From a virus, in IMG/VR virus record IMGVR_UViG_3300047548_000488, positions 1-32,766 of that record: a DNA stretch of 32,766 bases; one strand, given 5' to 3'. Positions 1 to 8,294 of this stretch are shown in pieces. The translations under genes and the position numbers were made by a program. How positions within the stretch are numbered: the first letter of the stretch is position 1; each line of letters begins with the position of its first letter. The notes below the pieces were generated by a model, which had not been told where the DNA came from, searched no databases, and saw only the letters and a list, made by a program, of their open reading frames with translations.

Positions 1-660
1 CGGGTGCTTACCTTCTCGTATGAGCATAGAATTTCGCTTGCCGGTGATGGTTTTATGTTCCTCTGATTTCCAGTAATGTAATCCTGATGCCACTAAGTCT
101 CGCTGATGCTGATCTAATCTTGCGCGGGAAGGGTGCCCTGACACCAGATGATGAGTTCCATTTTGTGATTTAATTTGTAATGGATGAATTCCTAGAGCGG
201 CTTTCTCTTTAGCTTTGGCTCTGCCGGCTTCGCCCCACTTAGAAAGGTCTTTGAACTTGTTAATACCATAGAATTGACTCCCCCAACCAGGATGATCGCA
301 TTCAACTAATCCAATGAACTGTTGATCCGAGTTAAAAGCAGGGGCCCTATTAGTGGTAGTAGCCGAGTTATTGTGTTTATTCAAGAAGTCTTCCCTAGCC
401 GCAGCGTTTATACGGGTCAACACTTTGGTTTCCCATTGTTCACAGGACTGGTAATCCTCGCCGAACACCTTTCGCACTTGTATTATATCTGGCTCTCCAT
501 ATTGCCCTCTAAATATACTAACATATTCCGAAGATGTAAAATAGGTGTTCCAAATATCATCAGGAGAGCAACCGAACGCGGTCCTTCTTCCGTAATACCA
601 AATGTTGTGTGCAGACCAACCGATTAAATAGGTGAAACAGTTTCTTGAGTAAATAGTCAT
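1..660 (-). CDS. GIY-YIG-like homing endonuclease, 3' end cut by window edge
   Basis: The minus frame is open for 220 codons from the ATG at 660 to base 1 with no stop, so the C-terminus lies outside the window. The N-terminus reads YLIGW then WYYGRRT, the spacing of a GIY-YIG nuclease core, followed by a KFKDLSKWG stretch and a basic tail with a KRNSM element typical of the NUMOD3 DNA-binding modules of phage homing endonucleases. A clear AAGGAG lies 8 bases before the ATG. A late-type GATAAATA sits about 60 bp upstream. Such enzymes cut cognate phage genomes and spread by recombination. The family call is from motifs; the catalytic Glu was not located with confidence. Confidence 0.6.
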   Translation of the reverse strand, partial: MTIYSRNCFTYLIGWSAHNIWYYGRRTAFGCSPDDIWNTYFTSSEYVSIFRGQYGEPDIIQVRKVFGEDYQSCEQWETKVLTRINAAAREDFLNKHNNSATTTNRAPAFNSDQQFIGLVECDHPGWGSQFYGINKFKDLSKWGEAGRAKAKEKAALGIHPLQIKSQNGTHHLVSGHPSRARLDQHQRDLVASGLHYWKSEEHKTITGKRNSMLIREGKHP

Positions 661-719
661 TACTGATGCTCCTTGTAAGCGTTAGAGTGAGTGGGAATTG
701 GCGTTCCGCGACTCACACT

Positions 720-727
720 TATTTATC
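720..727 (-). promoter_or_regulatory. late-type promoter GATAAATA
   Basis: The minus strand reads GATAAATA, one base from the T4 late consensus TATAAATA, about 60 bp before the endonuclease at 660. T4 late promoters consist of this -10 element only. Confidence 0.4.
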
Positions 728-734
728 TTTCTGG

Positions 735-763
735 TTGACATTCATTCCTTATTGTGCTATAGA
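735..763 (+). promoter_or_regulatory. sigma70-type promoter for the 770-2616 gene run
   Basis: TTGACA at 735-740 and TATAGA at 758-763 are separated by exactly 17 bp. The first gene starts at 770, so the leader would be very short. No gene lies between 661 and 769; the interval holds this promoter and the divergent late-type element. Confidence 0.6.
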
Positions 764-769
764 TAACAA

Positions 770-934
770 ATGACTGTAAAAGAACTCAAAGAACTGCTTG
801 ATAAATTGCCCGATGATGCTAAAGTATTCTACGAAGGCGGCGAATACAAGTATGATTATCGCGGTGTCTACAAGGTAGAATACAAAGAAGAGCTAGTTTT
901 TGCCACTTCTAGTCATGCAGTTTTAATTAGGTGA
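770..934 (+). CDS. small phage protein, 54 aa, unknown function
   Basis: The protein starts MTVKELKELLDKLPDDAKV and is followed by a predicted beta-rich segment (FYEGGEYKYDYRGVYKVEY). The opening helix with LLDKLPDD is a style I have often seen in small T4-like phage proteins of unknown role. It is the first gene behind the TTGACA/TATAGA promoter and is followed after 4 bp by the next gene, so it heads an operon. No catalytic or metal-binding motif is visible. Confidence 0.65.
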   Translation: MTVKELKELLDKLPDDAKVFYEGGEYKYDYRGVYKVEYKEELVFATSSHAVLIR

Positions 935-938
935 TAAA

Positions 939-1211
939 ATGATTATCTACAAGATTCGCAACAAGAACAATAGTGAGTTGTATCTTAAGGGTACGCCTAC
1001 ATATAATAGTTGGGATAAAGATGGAAGAATCTTTCAAACTCTTGGAAAACTTCGCACTTTTCTAACCAATTCATTAAATATGGATAGTAAGCGGGGCACC
1101 AATAAAATAGGTGATTGGGAAGTTATCGAATTTGAATTGATAGAACAGTCTGCTAAAGGAGTTCACGAAATGATTAAACCTGCACAATTGATAAAGATGT
1201 TAACACGATGA
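939..1211 (+). CDS. phage protein of unknown function, 90 aa
   Basis: The protein starts MIIYKIRNKNNSELYLKG and continues WDKDGRIFQTLGKLRTFLT. This pattern of a short beta hairpin, a tryptophan, and a 'GKxWxTLGxLxxxL' helix recurs in small T-even-like phage proteins that describe no known reaction. It follows the 54-aa gene by 4 bp and overlaps the next gene by 4 bp (ATGA), so translational coupling is likely. No function is proposed. Confidence 0.65.
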   Translation: MIIYKIRNKNNSELYLKGTPTYNSWDKDGRIFQTLGKLRTFLTNSLNMDSKRGTNKIGDWEVIEFELIEQSAKGVHEMIKPAQLIKMLTR

Positions 1212-1924
1212 GATACAAATATCACTCTGGACCAAAAGTAGATTTCAACTATGAGTTACTTAAAAATGTAGCTTATTGGCCAAGTGAATTTCCAGCTGAA
1301 TATGTCAATGATATGAATGCTAAAGAAGTCGGGAAATTGGCAATTCTAAAGACTTGGTATGAACCTTTTGAAACAAACAGCAAATTATCAATTGATTTAG
1401 CTGCTGAGTCGCTTAAGGAATTCAATATAGATATTGCAATAGAGATACTTAAAACCGAATGGGGAGTAGAATCTGTTTGTGATACTGCTGGAATTATATT
1501 CTCTGGAAATGGCACAGAACTAGCGACAACCAAAAGCCTCATCCCTCATTTACACGTTCCAAATCCAACATATAATAATAAATATGCTCCCACAATAACA
1601 GTTATAATGCCAATACGTGTCGTAGAACCTGTTATTGAAGAATTTTGCAATGTTCCTAATATTCATATTGATTGGGATCAATATGATGCCGACGATTTCT
1701 TCTATCGTAATGCTCTAGCATCACTTTCTCTAGATTTACTCAATAAAGTAGACGTTCATTCTGCTACTAGAATACCATATCCCAAAGAGGGAGAATACCT
1801 AGTGATAGAGTTTGATGGCAAGACAGATTATCATTGGGTGGAAAACCTAACCAACAATCACTATCTTTATTTAGTAGTGAATTCTCATTATCCATTCAAC
1901 CCAGGAAATAGCAATGAGCCCTGA
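1208..1924 (+). CDS. hypothetical protein, 238 aa
   Basis: I do not recognise this protein. The second half has an H-x-H (PHLHVPNP), a hydrophobic strand TITVIMPIRV, then VDVHSATRIPYP and a strand EYLVIEFDG. This alternation of strands and histidines loosely recalls double-stranded beta-helix (cupin/2-oxoglutarate oxygenase-like) folds that phages often carry, but the HxD...H metal triad is not clear. It overlaps its neighbours on both sides (4 bp and 11 bp), which fits an operon from 770 to 2616. Confidence 0.6.
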   Translation: MRYKYHSGPKVDFNYELLKNVAYWPSEFPAEYVNDMNAKEVGKLAILKTWYEPFETNSKLSIDLAAESLKEFNIDIAIEILKTEWGVESVCDTAGIIFSGNGTELATTKSLIPHLHVPNPTYNNKYAPTITVIMPIRVVEPVIEEFCNVPNIHIDWDQYDADDFFYRNALASLSLDLLNKVDVHSATRIPYPKEGEYLVIEFDGKTDYHWVENLTNNHYLYLVVNSHYPFNPGNSNEP

Positions 1925-2402
1925 ACTAGATCAACATATCAGAGAGAAGTATCCTCTCATCTTCGCTGAACGCTGTGAATTGAGTGTAGGCGACGGGTGG
2001 TTTGATATCATTGACAGACTATGCGCTAACATTCAAGGTCATATTGATAGTGTCGCTGATCAACGACAACGGACCATAATATGGAACGAAGAGGTAAATG
2101 ATCCTAATTATGATTGGTCTGATAAATCATCTTTCGTCAAAAGAGAAGAAAGAACAGTGCCTGATCTTATTGAACAGGTTGTTGCAACACAAATCAAGGA
2201 GAAGTTCGGTACTCTACGATTCTATTATTATGGCGGCGATGATTATATTAGAGGAGTAGTGGATATGGCAGATTCAATGTCTGCCGTAATCTGCGAAGAC
2301 TGTAGCAAGCCCGGTAAGAGTCGCCGTGGCGGTTGGATCAGAGTATTGTGTGATGAACACGCGGAGATGAAGGAGATCAATGATGAGCTTAACAAGCGTT
2401 GA
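1914..2402 (+). CDS. phage protein with C-terminal zinc-ribbon-like motif, 162 aa
   Basis: The C-terminal third contains CEDCSKPG followed about 15 residues later by CDEH, a C-x2-C / C-x2-H arrangement likely to bind zinc. Before it stands QIKEKFGTLRFYYYGGDD, a block I have seen in small conserved phage proteins of unknown role. The start overlaps the previous gene by 11 bp and the end overlaps the next by 23 bp. A nucleic-acid-binding role is possible but not shown. Confidence 0.65.
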   Translation: MSPELDQHIREKYPLIFAERCELSVGDGWFDIIDRLCANIQGHIDSVADQRQRTIIWNEEVNDPNYDWSDKSSFVKREERTVPDLIEQVVATQIKEKFGTLRFYYYGGDDYIRGVVDMADSMSAVICEDCSKPGKSRRGGWIRVLCDEHAEMKEINDELNKR

Positions 2403-2616
2403 AGAAGCATTAAATAAAATTGTTGAGGAACTTGTCATGCTCAAGCTTGAAGTTGAATATGAAGGATATATGCCGGATCGTATTAGCAATGAGAGGGGAA
2501 TAGGTACTCTTTGCGCAAAAGTAGTAGAACTAATTGAGATTATGCAAGATAGTGCCGATACTGCACTGACTGCCGAAGATTATGAAGCAATCTATGGGTG
2601 GGGAGGTCAAGGATGA
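2380..2616 (+). CDS. small helical protein, 78 aa, unknown
   Basis: The protein is mostly amphipathic helix (EEALNKIVEELVMLKLEVE) and acidic, ending in YGWGGQG. AGGAGATCA directly precedes the ATG at 2380, inside the end of the preceding gene. Its last 10 bp overlap the 3' end of the convergent homing endonuclease gene, which suggests that the endonuclease was inserted at the end of this operon. Confidence 0.6.
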   Translation: MMSLTSVEEALNKIVEELVMLKLEVEYEGYMPDRISNERGIGTLCAKVVELIEIMQDSADTALTAEDYEAIYGWGGQG

Positions 2617-3449
2617 ACCTTGAACCTACACCTATCACCGTGCCATCTCTTATACTGTGAAGAAGCGCACACTATACCACAATGGGGACATTCTAACTTA
2701 GGTCTGTTTTTAGCCCGCTGTGATTGTAGTTGTTTGGAACTCTCCTTGTGTTGGGTTCCAAACATCGGGTTATAAGAGCCAGAGTTGTTTTTTCCTTTTA
2801 AGTTAGTAGAACGCTTGTTTTTGAGTTCTATTGCTTTCTCGGTGCCATAGAGTTCTTCATATGACTTGCCCTTAAATCTATTTGATGCTTTTTCCGCAAG
2901 AATAGCTTTAACCTCTTCGGTGTGCGTTTTACCGAACATACTGTTCCTTTCACCGAACAACGCTTTCTTTGGATTGGGACCACGTAGCTTATCTTTAACT
3001 TGTTCGGGTAATGGACCCTTCACCTTTCCCTTATTTTTGCGTCCTCCCTTCTTATAAAATTCGTCGGTTAGTTTCAGTCCTTTATTCCATGCTACTCTAT
3101 TTTTAAGGTTTTTTCTTGTCCATGAAGAATGCTGCTTAAGAGTAAACTTTGCATTAGCATATGAACGGTTTATATACATGGGATTAGTTACTACCTTCCT
3201 TGCTTTTTGCAAATATTCTTCGTGTTCAAATGCCTTAGCACGAGTATTATGAATAGAAATTATTATGGTTTTGAACATGGTAGGATTAAATCGTAGTTCT
3301 TGTTTCCAAATCTTACCGTATTCTTTACTAGAAACTGATCCGCAGTAACCATTTCCGATATTTTTTGTGCTTGATGACCCTAAATAGAATTTGGGCATTT
3401 TATTCCCCGAATAAACAGTTAGATATACACAATAGCTTGACATTTTCAT
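2607..3449 (-). CDS. GIY-YIG-type homing endonuclease with NUMOD3 repeats and a zinc finger
   Basis: The N-terminus has YCVYLTVYSGNKMPKFYLGSS, a GIY-YIG-like core (strand, then FYLGSS), and an EHEEYLQKA helix that carries a conserved Glu in this family. Residues about 160-240 hold two copies of the NUMOD3 pattern (N-S/P-MFG-T-H/Q-E). The C-terminus has CPHCG ... HGDRC, a C-x2-C/H-x3-C finger as in several T4 Seg-type enzymes. It sits convergent to the 770-2616 operon and is free-standing rather than inside a visible intron. The start is uncertain: an in-frame Met lies two codons inside, and the ribosome site is weak. Confidence 0.8.
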   Translation of the reverse strand: MKMSSYCVYLTVYSGNKMPKFYLGSSSTKNIGNGYCGSVSSKEYGKIWKQELRFNPTMFKTIIISIHNTRAKAFEHEEYLQKARKVVTNPMYINRSYANAKFTLKQHSSWTRKNLKNRVAWNKGLKLTDEFYKKGGRKNKGKVKGPLPEQVKDKLRGPNPKKALFGERNSMFGKTHTEEVKAILAEKASNRFKGKSYEELYGTEKAIELKNKRSTNLKGKNNSGSYNPMFGTQHKESSKQLQSQRAKNRPKLECPHCGIVCASSQYKRWHGDRCRFKVHP

Positions 3450-3493
3450 AATCCCGTGTTAAAGTAAATAATAGTATTATAGAGAAAGTATTT

Positions 3494-4336
3494 ATGCCTA
3501 AGATAGCCGTCTGTTCGGATTTGCACCTTGAGTTTGAGACTATCACACTTCCCAACACGGAAGGTGCAAAGGTCCTCATCTTGTCCGGTGATATTTGTGT
3601 AGCACATTCACTACACGATCATCCTATTGATAAGCCTGTTCCTACTGACGCAATGAAGCCTGGTAGAAATCAGGCTGCTGCTGTAAAGTTTCGTGAGTTC
3701 TTTACCCACGTAAGCAATGAGTATGACCATGTGGTCTATGTTGCAGGCAATCACGAGTTTTACCACGGGCGCTATCCTGACACTATTGAGTGGCTTCGTG
3801 ATGAAATGAAGAATTATAATAACATTCATTTCCTTGATATGGATAGTGTTGAGATTGACGATATAACCTTTGTGGGAGGCACCCTCTGGACGGATATGAA
3901 TAGGCGTGACCCTGCCACACTGCATTTGATTGAGAATATGATGAACGACTTTAGGATCGTTCGCAACAGCCAGCGTAACTATGCTAGGTTCAGTCCTCTT
4001 GACACTGCTATCCATCATACTGCGACACTTGAATATATCAAAAGTGTAGTTGACAGCGACACTACTAAGAAGTATGTTGTGGTTGGTCATCACGCTCCTA
4101 CTCCTCTGAGCATTCACGAAATGTATAAGCAGGATTATTATATGAATGGCGGTTATCACAGTGACTTGTCAGAGTTCATTCTAGATCGTCCTCAGATTAT
4201 TCTTTGGACACACGGTCATACCCATCATCCATTTGATTATGTAATGGGTGATACTAGAATTGTGTGCAATCCTAGGGGCTATAAGGGTCACGATCCCGCT
4301 GCTGATTATTTTGAACTTAAGTTTTTGGAGATTTGA
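3494..4336 (+). CDS. calcineurin-like metallophosphoesterase, 280 aa
   Basis: The five signature blocks of the metallophosphoesterase fold are present in order: SDLHLEF (residues 8-14), GDI (about 32), GNHEF (about 86), GHHAPT (about 200) and THGHTHHPFDY (about 239). These bind two metal ions and hydrolyse phosphomonoesters or diesters; the substrate cannot be told from sequence. A 34-aa insertion between GDI and the GNHE block carries HDHPIDKPVP. The gene is followed after 1 bp by a membrane-anchored small protein. The window holds a second, unrelated-looking metallophosphoesterase at 22607-23218. Confidence 0.9.
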   Translation: MPKIAVCSDLHLEFETITLPNTEGAKVLILSGDICVAHSLHDHPIDKPVPTDAMKPGRNQAAAVKFREFFTHVSNEYDHVVYVAGNHEFYHGRYPDTIEWLRDEMKNYNNIHFLDMDSVEIDDITFVGGTLWTDMNRRDPATLHLIENMMNDFRIVRNSQRNYARFSPLDTAIHHTATLEYIKSVVDSDTTKKYVVVGHHAPTPLSIHEMYKQDYYMNGGYHSDLSEFILDRPQIILWTHGHTHHPFDYVMGDTRIVCNPRGYKGHDPAADYFELKFLEI

Positions 4337-4337
4337 T

Positions 4338-4667
4338 ATGAGTACCTTCACTATCGCTATTTTGCTTACATTTGTGTTTTTTGCAGGATATATGTATGGT
4401 ATTAGGAGAATTGGAAATAGTGCCATCCAATCATTTCAGAAGAATGCTAGCAAGCTTATTCCTATGTTTTACATAGAAGTTGAAGAAAACAACTATTATG
4501 TTTATGACAAGGAAACTAGCAATTTCATCTGTCAGGGAAAAACAATGGATGATGTAGCAAATGCATTAAATAATGCTAAGAAGACTTTTGCAATCGTAGC
4601 CACGCCAATTGGCAACGACTTTCAATTGCAATGGTTTGTGAATGGCAAGTTTAAGCAGTTTGATTGA
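4338..4667 (+). CDS. membrane-anchored protein, 109 aa, unknown
   Basis: Residues 3-22 (TFTIAILLTFVFFAGYMYGI) form one N-terminal membrane helix; the rest is soluble and contains two strand-helix units (YYVYDKETSNFICQGKTMDDVANAL, then FAIVATPIGNDFQLQWFVNGKF). The ATG at 4338 is chosen because TTGGAG precedes it and it starts 1 bp after the phosphoesterase stop; a longer frame exists but has no good start. Its stop overlaps the next start. Function unknown. Confidence 0.65.
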   Translation: MSTFTIAILLTFVFFAGYMYGIRRIGNSAIQSFQKNASKLIPMFYIEVEENNYYVYDKETSNFICQGKTMDDVANALNNAKKTFAIVATPIGNDFQLQWFVNGKFKQFD

Positions 4668-5197
4668 TGAAAGTAAACATTCGTAAGTATAACAAAGGTC
4701 CAAAAGAACGCAAAATTGATGTTCTGGTTGAACGCTGGGATACCTATAGCGTAGATCACACCTTAGCATTTATTATGTTGCCATTATTGTTGCAACTCAA
4801 AGATACTATGCAGGGTGTTCCCGGCGAGTTTACTCAATCTGTAGGCTCTGACACTGATGGTAATTATTGTTTTGACTTTATACAAGATGACCAAGATGAA
4901 GTGTTTGACACAAACTGCAAAAAGTGGTATGATACCTTAGACAAGATCATTTGGTCATTTCAGCAGATTATAGACGACGATTATAGCAACAAGTATCATC
5001 ACGGTGATATGAAAATCGGCTGGAAACCTATTACACTTCCCAACCCTATTACAGGAGTAGTGGAAGAAATGTACGAAATGGTAGACGAAAATCCCAACGA
5101 ACATTGGTATGATTACCTAGGTCACCAATTACACGAAGACAAGATCCAAGAAGGATTTGAACTGTTTGGCAAGTATTTTAGATCGTTGTGGGATTGA
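4667..5197 (+). CDS. conserved phage protein, 176 aa, unknown function
   Basis: The protein opens MKVNIRKYNKGPKERKIDVLVERWDTYSVDHTLAFIMLPLL, a combination (KVxIxKYxKGxxxRKIxVxIxxWDTxSxDxTLAxIIxPxL) that I recognise from many large-phage genomes without an assigned role. The middle is acidic (QDDQDEVFDTNCKKWYDTLDKIIWSFQQI). The ATG at 4667 overlaps the preceding stop, which favours it over the TTG three bases upstream. It sits immediately before dCMP deaminase. Confidence 0.75.
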   Translation: MKVNIRKYNKGPKERKIDVLVERWDTYSVDHTLAFIMLPLLLQLKDTMQGVPGEFTQSVGSDTDGNYCFDFIQDDQDEVFDTNCKKWYDTLDKIIWSFQQIIDDDYSNKYHHGDMKIGWKPITLPNPITGVVEEMYEMVDENPNEHWYDYLGHQLHEDKIQEGFELFGKYFRSLWD

Positions 5198-5198
5198 T

Positions 5199-5708
5199 AT
5201 GAAACCAAAGTTTATTGATTATTTTATGAACGTAGCAGAGCTTACTGCTTCTCTTAGTTATGCAAAAAGACTAAAGGTTGGCGCAGTAATCATCAAGGGC
5301 AATCAAACAATCGGCACCGGCTATAATGGTATGCCGGCCGGATGGGAGAATACTTGCGAATACAAAGAATACAAAGAACCATATTGGACTGGTATAGACC
5401 CAATAACACTTAAGCCTTTTGATGAACTATATCCACTTGAAGATGAAAATGGTCGTTATAGATTAGTTACTAAGCCCGAGGTCCTTCACGCCGAAAGCAA
5501 CGCCATTGCTAAAGTATCTCGTTCAACTGAGTCGAGCGACGGGTCTACTTTATTCTGCACACACGCGCCCTGCATTGATTGTGCAAAATTAATCTATCAA
5601 GCTGGTATTGTAACAGTCTATTATAAAGAAACATATCGCAGTGAGGATGGATTGAACTTCCTTAGAAAGAGCGGCATCAATGTCCATAAATATACCGACT
5701 GCGCATAA
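5199..5708 (+). CDS. deoxycytidylate (dCMP) deaminase
   Basis: This zinc enzyme converts dCMP to dUMP, feeding dTMP synthesis during phage DNA replication. The motifs are HAESNAIAK (catalytic HAE, residues about 101-103) and THAPCIDCAK (PCxxC zinc ligands, about 128-132). The N-terminal part has KVGAVIIKGNQTIGTGYNGMPAG, typical of T4-like dCMP deaminases. The length of 169 aa fits phage and bacterial forms. The ATG at 5199 starts one base after the previous gene's stop; a longer frame to 5157 would overlap that gene and is rejected. Its tail overlaps the next gene by 29 bp. Confidence 0.92.
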   Translation: MKPKFIDYFMNVAELTASLSYAKRLKVGAVIIKGNQTIGTGYNGMPAGWENTCEYKEYKEPYWTGIDPITLKPFDELYPLEDENGRYRLVTKPEVLHAESNAIAKVSRSTESSDGSTLFCTHAPCIDCAKLIYQAGIVTVYYKETYRSEDGLNFLRKSGINVHKYTDCA

Positions 5709-5880
5709 AGCAAATGTTAGTGTTCAGTATGGGCAGTTACAACCAATTGTAGATTGGTGTGAGCGTAATTGCACGAGTGACTGGCGGTATATGGAAGATG
5801 CAAACAATCAATATAATGGATTTGAATTCTTCTTTGAGTCCGACCGAGACTATGTAGCATTTTTGATGTGGAAGAAATAA
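5680..5880 (+). CDS. small hypothetical protein, 66 aa
   Basis: The protein contains LQPIVDWCERNCTSDWRYMED and ends FFFESDRDYVAFLMWKK; the latter pattern (F.F....D...F...W) is common in small phage proteins. Its start lies inside the end of the deaminase gene (29-bp overlap), so the exact start could be later. The stop overlaps the next ATG (TAATG). Confidence 0.5.
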   Translation: MSINIPTAHKANVSVQYGQLQPIVDWCERNCTSDWRYMEDANNQYNGFEFFFESDRDYVAFLMWKK

Positions 5881-6167
5881 TGAAACATATCGTATTCTAT
5901 AGAGAGAACAACAAGTTTGATGATATACTTACTGATAAGGTCATCAAAAAAGAAACATCCACTAAACTTCAATATTATCAACATCTAATAGTTGGTTACT
6001 ATGATTACAAGGGTGCTGGAGATAAGACAACATCTTATATATTATTGAAATATGGGGATGACATTAAGAACTTTGACAGTATTGTGCCGGATAGATCGCC
6101 TATTATGGGACAAGACTATGTTCCAGATCGTAGGGAAAAGTCTAGGCTAAAAATAATTTCAAATTAG
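5880..6167 (+). CDS. hypothetical protein, 95 aa
   Basis: I do not recognise this protein. It opens MKHIVFYRENNKFDDI and has a central QYYQHLIVGYYDYKGAGDKTTSYILLKYGDD with alternating strands. The ATG at 5880 shares bases with the previous stop. The following gap of 38 bp holds a late-type promoter. Confidence 0.6.
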   Translation: MKHIVFYRENNKFDDILTDKVIKKETSTKLQYYQHLIVGYYDYKGAGDKTTSYILLKYGDDIKNFDSIVPDRSPIMGQDYVPDRREKSRLKIISN

Positions 6168-6191
6168 GGGTTTACTTATTTCCTAAAGTAT

Positions 6192-6199
6192 GCTAAATA
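6192..6199 (+). promoter_or_regulatory. late-type promoter GCTAAATA, 6 bp before an ATG
   Basis: GCTAAATA ends at 6199 and the ATG of the nucleotidase is at 6206. With T4 late spacing the transcript would begin about one base before the ATG. No Shine-Dalgarno sequence is present in the gap. Confidence 0.4.
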
Positions 6200-6205
6200 T
6201 ATGAT

Positions 6206-6766
6206 ATGAAGATCGAAGAACTCTTTGAAGGCCGCATATTAGAAGGCCCTAGCAAGCCCATTGTCTATGTTGATATGGATGGTGTGTTGTGTGACCTATA
6301 TAATCACGCAGCCGAGATTCACGATGTTGAACACTATAATCAAATGACTAGCAGTGATTGGGAAAAGTTCTTCCGTGACAGTAACGCATATCACTTATTT
6401 CGTGATGCTCCAGCTTTCCCTACAGCAAACAAATTACTACAGCTTGTCAAGAGTTATGCAGGCGAATATACCATACTAAGCAGCCCGTTAGGATTTGATA
6501 AATCTGGTAGTATTAAAGGTAAGCGTGAGTGGTTAGCTAAGCATATCAATGTGAAGCCCGATAATGTCATTTTTGAACACGACAAATATAAGTATGCTGT
6601 TCAACCAGATGGAACACAGAATATATTAATTGACGATTACGGAGTCAATACTCGTGCTTGGGCTACTGCCGGTGGCATTGCAATCAAATATCAGGCTGAT
6701 GAAGATCCAATGAGCAAAGTATCCAATGTCCTTAAAAAGGTCTTCCCCAAAGATAGAAAAGAGTAA
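6206..6766 (+). CDS. HAD-family 5'(3')-deoxyribonucleotidase-like protein
   Basis: The core shows HAD motif I VDMDGVLCDLYNH (residues about 22-34; the first Asp is the nucleophile), motif II as TILSSP (about 93) and motif IV as NILIDDYGVNTRAW (about 138-151). This is the pattern of the phage/bacterial NT5C-type nucleotidases that remove phosphate from (deoxy)nucleotides. The first 13 residues (MKIEELFEGRILE) precede the fold and resemble a T4-style capsid-targeting peptide with an I-L-E cleavage-like site before Gly. A late-type promoter lies 6 bp upstream with no ribosome site, so the mRNA may be almost leaderless. Confidence 0.8.
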   Translation: MKIEELFEGRILEGPSKPIVYVDMDGVLCDLYNHAAEIHDVEHYNQMTSSDWEKFFRDSNAYHLFRDAPAFPTANKLLQLVKSYAGEYTILSSPLGFDKSGSIKGKREWLAKHINVKPDNVIFEHDKYKYAVQPDGTQNILIDDYGVNTRAWATAGGIAIKYQADEDPMSKVSNVLKKVFPKDRKE

Positions 6767-6770
6767 TACT

Positions 6771-6932
6771 ATGGGAAAAAAGTTACCATTGTGGAAAGAT
6801 CGTACTAATAGTGTCAACGAAACCACGGTGCCGATAACAGATGAAGATTTAGCCAATCGTGTAAATAAACACCACGCTGAATGTATGAATATATGCCGTC
6901 GGATAGAAAGATGGTTAAATGAGGATAAGTGA
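6771..6932 (+). CDS. small hypothetical protein, 53 aa
   Basis: The protein starts MGKKLPLWKDRTNSVNE and ends with an arginine-rich helix (NICRRIERWLNEDK). The ATG at 6771 follows the nucleotidase stop by 4 bp. Its last 14 bp overlap the next gene. Nothing in it identifies a function. Confidence 0.55.
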   Translation: MGKKLPLWKDRTNSVNETTVPITDEDLANRVNKHHAECMNICRRIERWLNEDK

Positions 6933-7230
6933 TATACTACGAGAATCAGCAAATTCAATTACAACTTATCTTGCCCTCATAGGGAGTGATATAGCTTATT
7001 ACGAGCAAAAATCACAAGAAATAAAAAACCAATATGAGTCTTCCCCTACCCCACTATATCGTAAAGCAGCACAGAATTACCTAAATGAAATTAACATTCG
7101 TATCTTACACCTAGTAGCCGATAACTCACTATGGGATAGATTTAGATCAGACCCTGAAATTTCCATTGTATATGACAGGTTCGTTAACCTGTACAATGCA
7201 AATGATGATTACCTAGAAGAAATAAGATAA
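6919..7230 (+). CDS. hypothetical helical protein with capsid-targeting-like N-terminus, 103 aa
   Basis: The protein is predicted all-helical (IAYYEQKSQEIKNQYESS, YRKAAQNYLNEINIRILHLV). It starts MRISDILRESANS, matching the short N-terminal motif (M-K/R-x2-(E/D)-(L/I)-(L/F)-x-E) shared with the nucleotidase and the kinase-fold protein in this window; an L-R-E site precedes Ser. I infer a possible internal head protein. No known family was recognised. Confidence 0.6.
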   Translation: MRISDILRESANSITTYLALIGSDIAYYEQKSQEIKNQYESSPTPLYRKAAQNYLNEINIRILHLVADNSLWDRFRSDPEISIVYDRFVNLYNANDDYLEEIR

Positions 7231-7233
7231 ATA
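7226..7233 (+). promoter_or_regulatory. late-type promoter GATAAATA
   Basis: GATAAATA lies 23 bp before the ATG at 7257; a CGGAG ribosome-binding site is present in the leader, unlike the late promoters that abut their ATG. Confidence 0.5.
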
Positions 7234-7256
7234 CTAGATATATTTTCGGAGACATT

Positions 7257-8294
7257 ATGGATACCAGAGACATTTACAAGCTAGTCAGAGAACTTGACGA
7301 AGAACGAGACAATGAAGTCAACCTATATGATAGTGTTGACATTGAGCTTACCGAAAGCTTTGTAATTGAGACCGGTATCGTTGGTTTTATGGAAGATGGA
7401 GTTGTCATTCATCTTGACGAAGATGCTATGGAAATGCTTGACTTGAATGGTCTATTACTTGAGTCTATTGACGAGCCATCTGAGCAAATGTCAGTTGACG
7501 AATTTATGAGAGAAGTAGCTGACACTTCTGATCCATTTGAAATGGTATATGACGCAATCAGTGGTGATTACGGTGAAGAAATACGCAAAGTAGTACAGGA
7601 AATGTACGACGGTGTAGTAATAGATAGTGAAGGTAGACTACACCCAGACGATGACTTTGAAGACATTATCTCTTATGTGGTTGCTCAAATTGAGAAAGAA
7701 CACGGTGTACACGAATCTAATTACGAACAATCAGAAGAACTTGATGAGATTAAGAGATTAGCATTAGGACAAGAAGAAGTTGATGAGGGCCTGGGAAAGG
7801 CGCTTCTAGGGGGCGCTGCATTGATCGCGGCAATCACCGGTATCAATAAGTATGAAGCTAATCAGTTGATGAAGAATGAGCCACAGCTAGTAAAGCTTGC
7901 TCAAATGCGTCAAGCTGCTGAACAGCAAGGTGATGAATACAAAGTTAAAGAGCTTGACGACCGCATTGAACAGACATTAGATCACCTTAGAGTAACAGGA
8001 CGTCCTGTTATGGGTCCTGACGGTAAGCCAGTCGTTCCAGGCGAACCAATTGGTGAAGCAGAATATCAAGGTCGTAAAGTTCCACTAGGCAAGCCGATGA
8101 AGGGTGATGTAGCCAAAAGCAAAGTATATGTAAAAAAACCAAACGGAAAAGTAGTCAAGGTTAACTTTGGTGATAAAAATATGCGTATTAAAAAAAGCAA
8201 TCCATCCAGACGAAAAAGTTTTAGAGCGAGACATCACTGTGAAAACCCGGGGCCTCGTTGGAAAGCGAGATATTGGTCCTGCCGGGCCTGGTAA
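7257..8294 (+). CDS. T4-like phage structural/prohead-associated protein with conserved C-terminal domain
   Basis: The N-terminal two thirds are acidic and helical, with a small Gly/Ala-rich hydrophobic segment (ALLGGAALIAAITGI) near residue 182. The last 80 residues form a conserved domain known from T4-like phages, recognisable by KVYVKKPNGKVVKVNFGD, then RRKSFRARHHC and a final YWSCRAW; the Cys/His positions suggest metal binding. The domain is complete to its usual end, so the endonuclease gene starting 5 bp downstream did not truncate it. A role in head assembly is inferred from context, not shown. GATAAATA and CGGAG lie upstream. Confidence 0.7.
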   Translation: MDTRDIYKLVRELDEERDNEVNLYDSVDIELTESFVIETGIVGFMEDGVVIHLDEDAMEMLDLNGLLLESIDEPSEQMSVDEFMREVADTSDPFEMVYDAISGDYGEEIRKVVQEMYDGVVIDSEGRLHPDDDFEDIISYVVAQIEKEHGVHESNYEQSEELDEIKRLALGQEEVDEGLGKALLGGAALIAAITGINKYEANQLMKNEPQLVKLAQMRQAAEQQGDEYKVKELDDRIEQTLDHLRVTGRPVMGPDGKPVVPGEPIGEAEYQGRKVPLGKPMKGDVAKSKVYVKKPNGKVVKVNFGDKNMRIKKSNPSRRKSFRARHHCENPGPRWKARYWSCRAW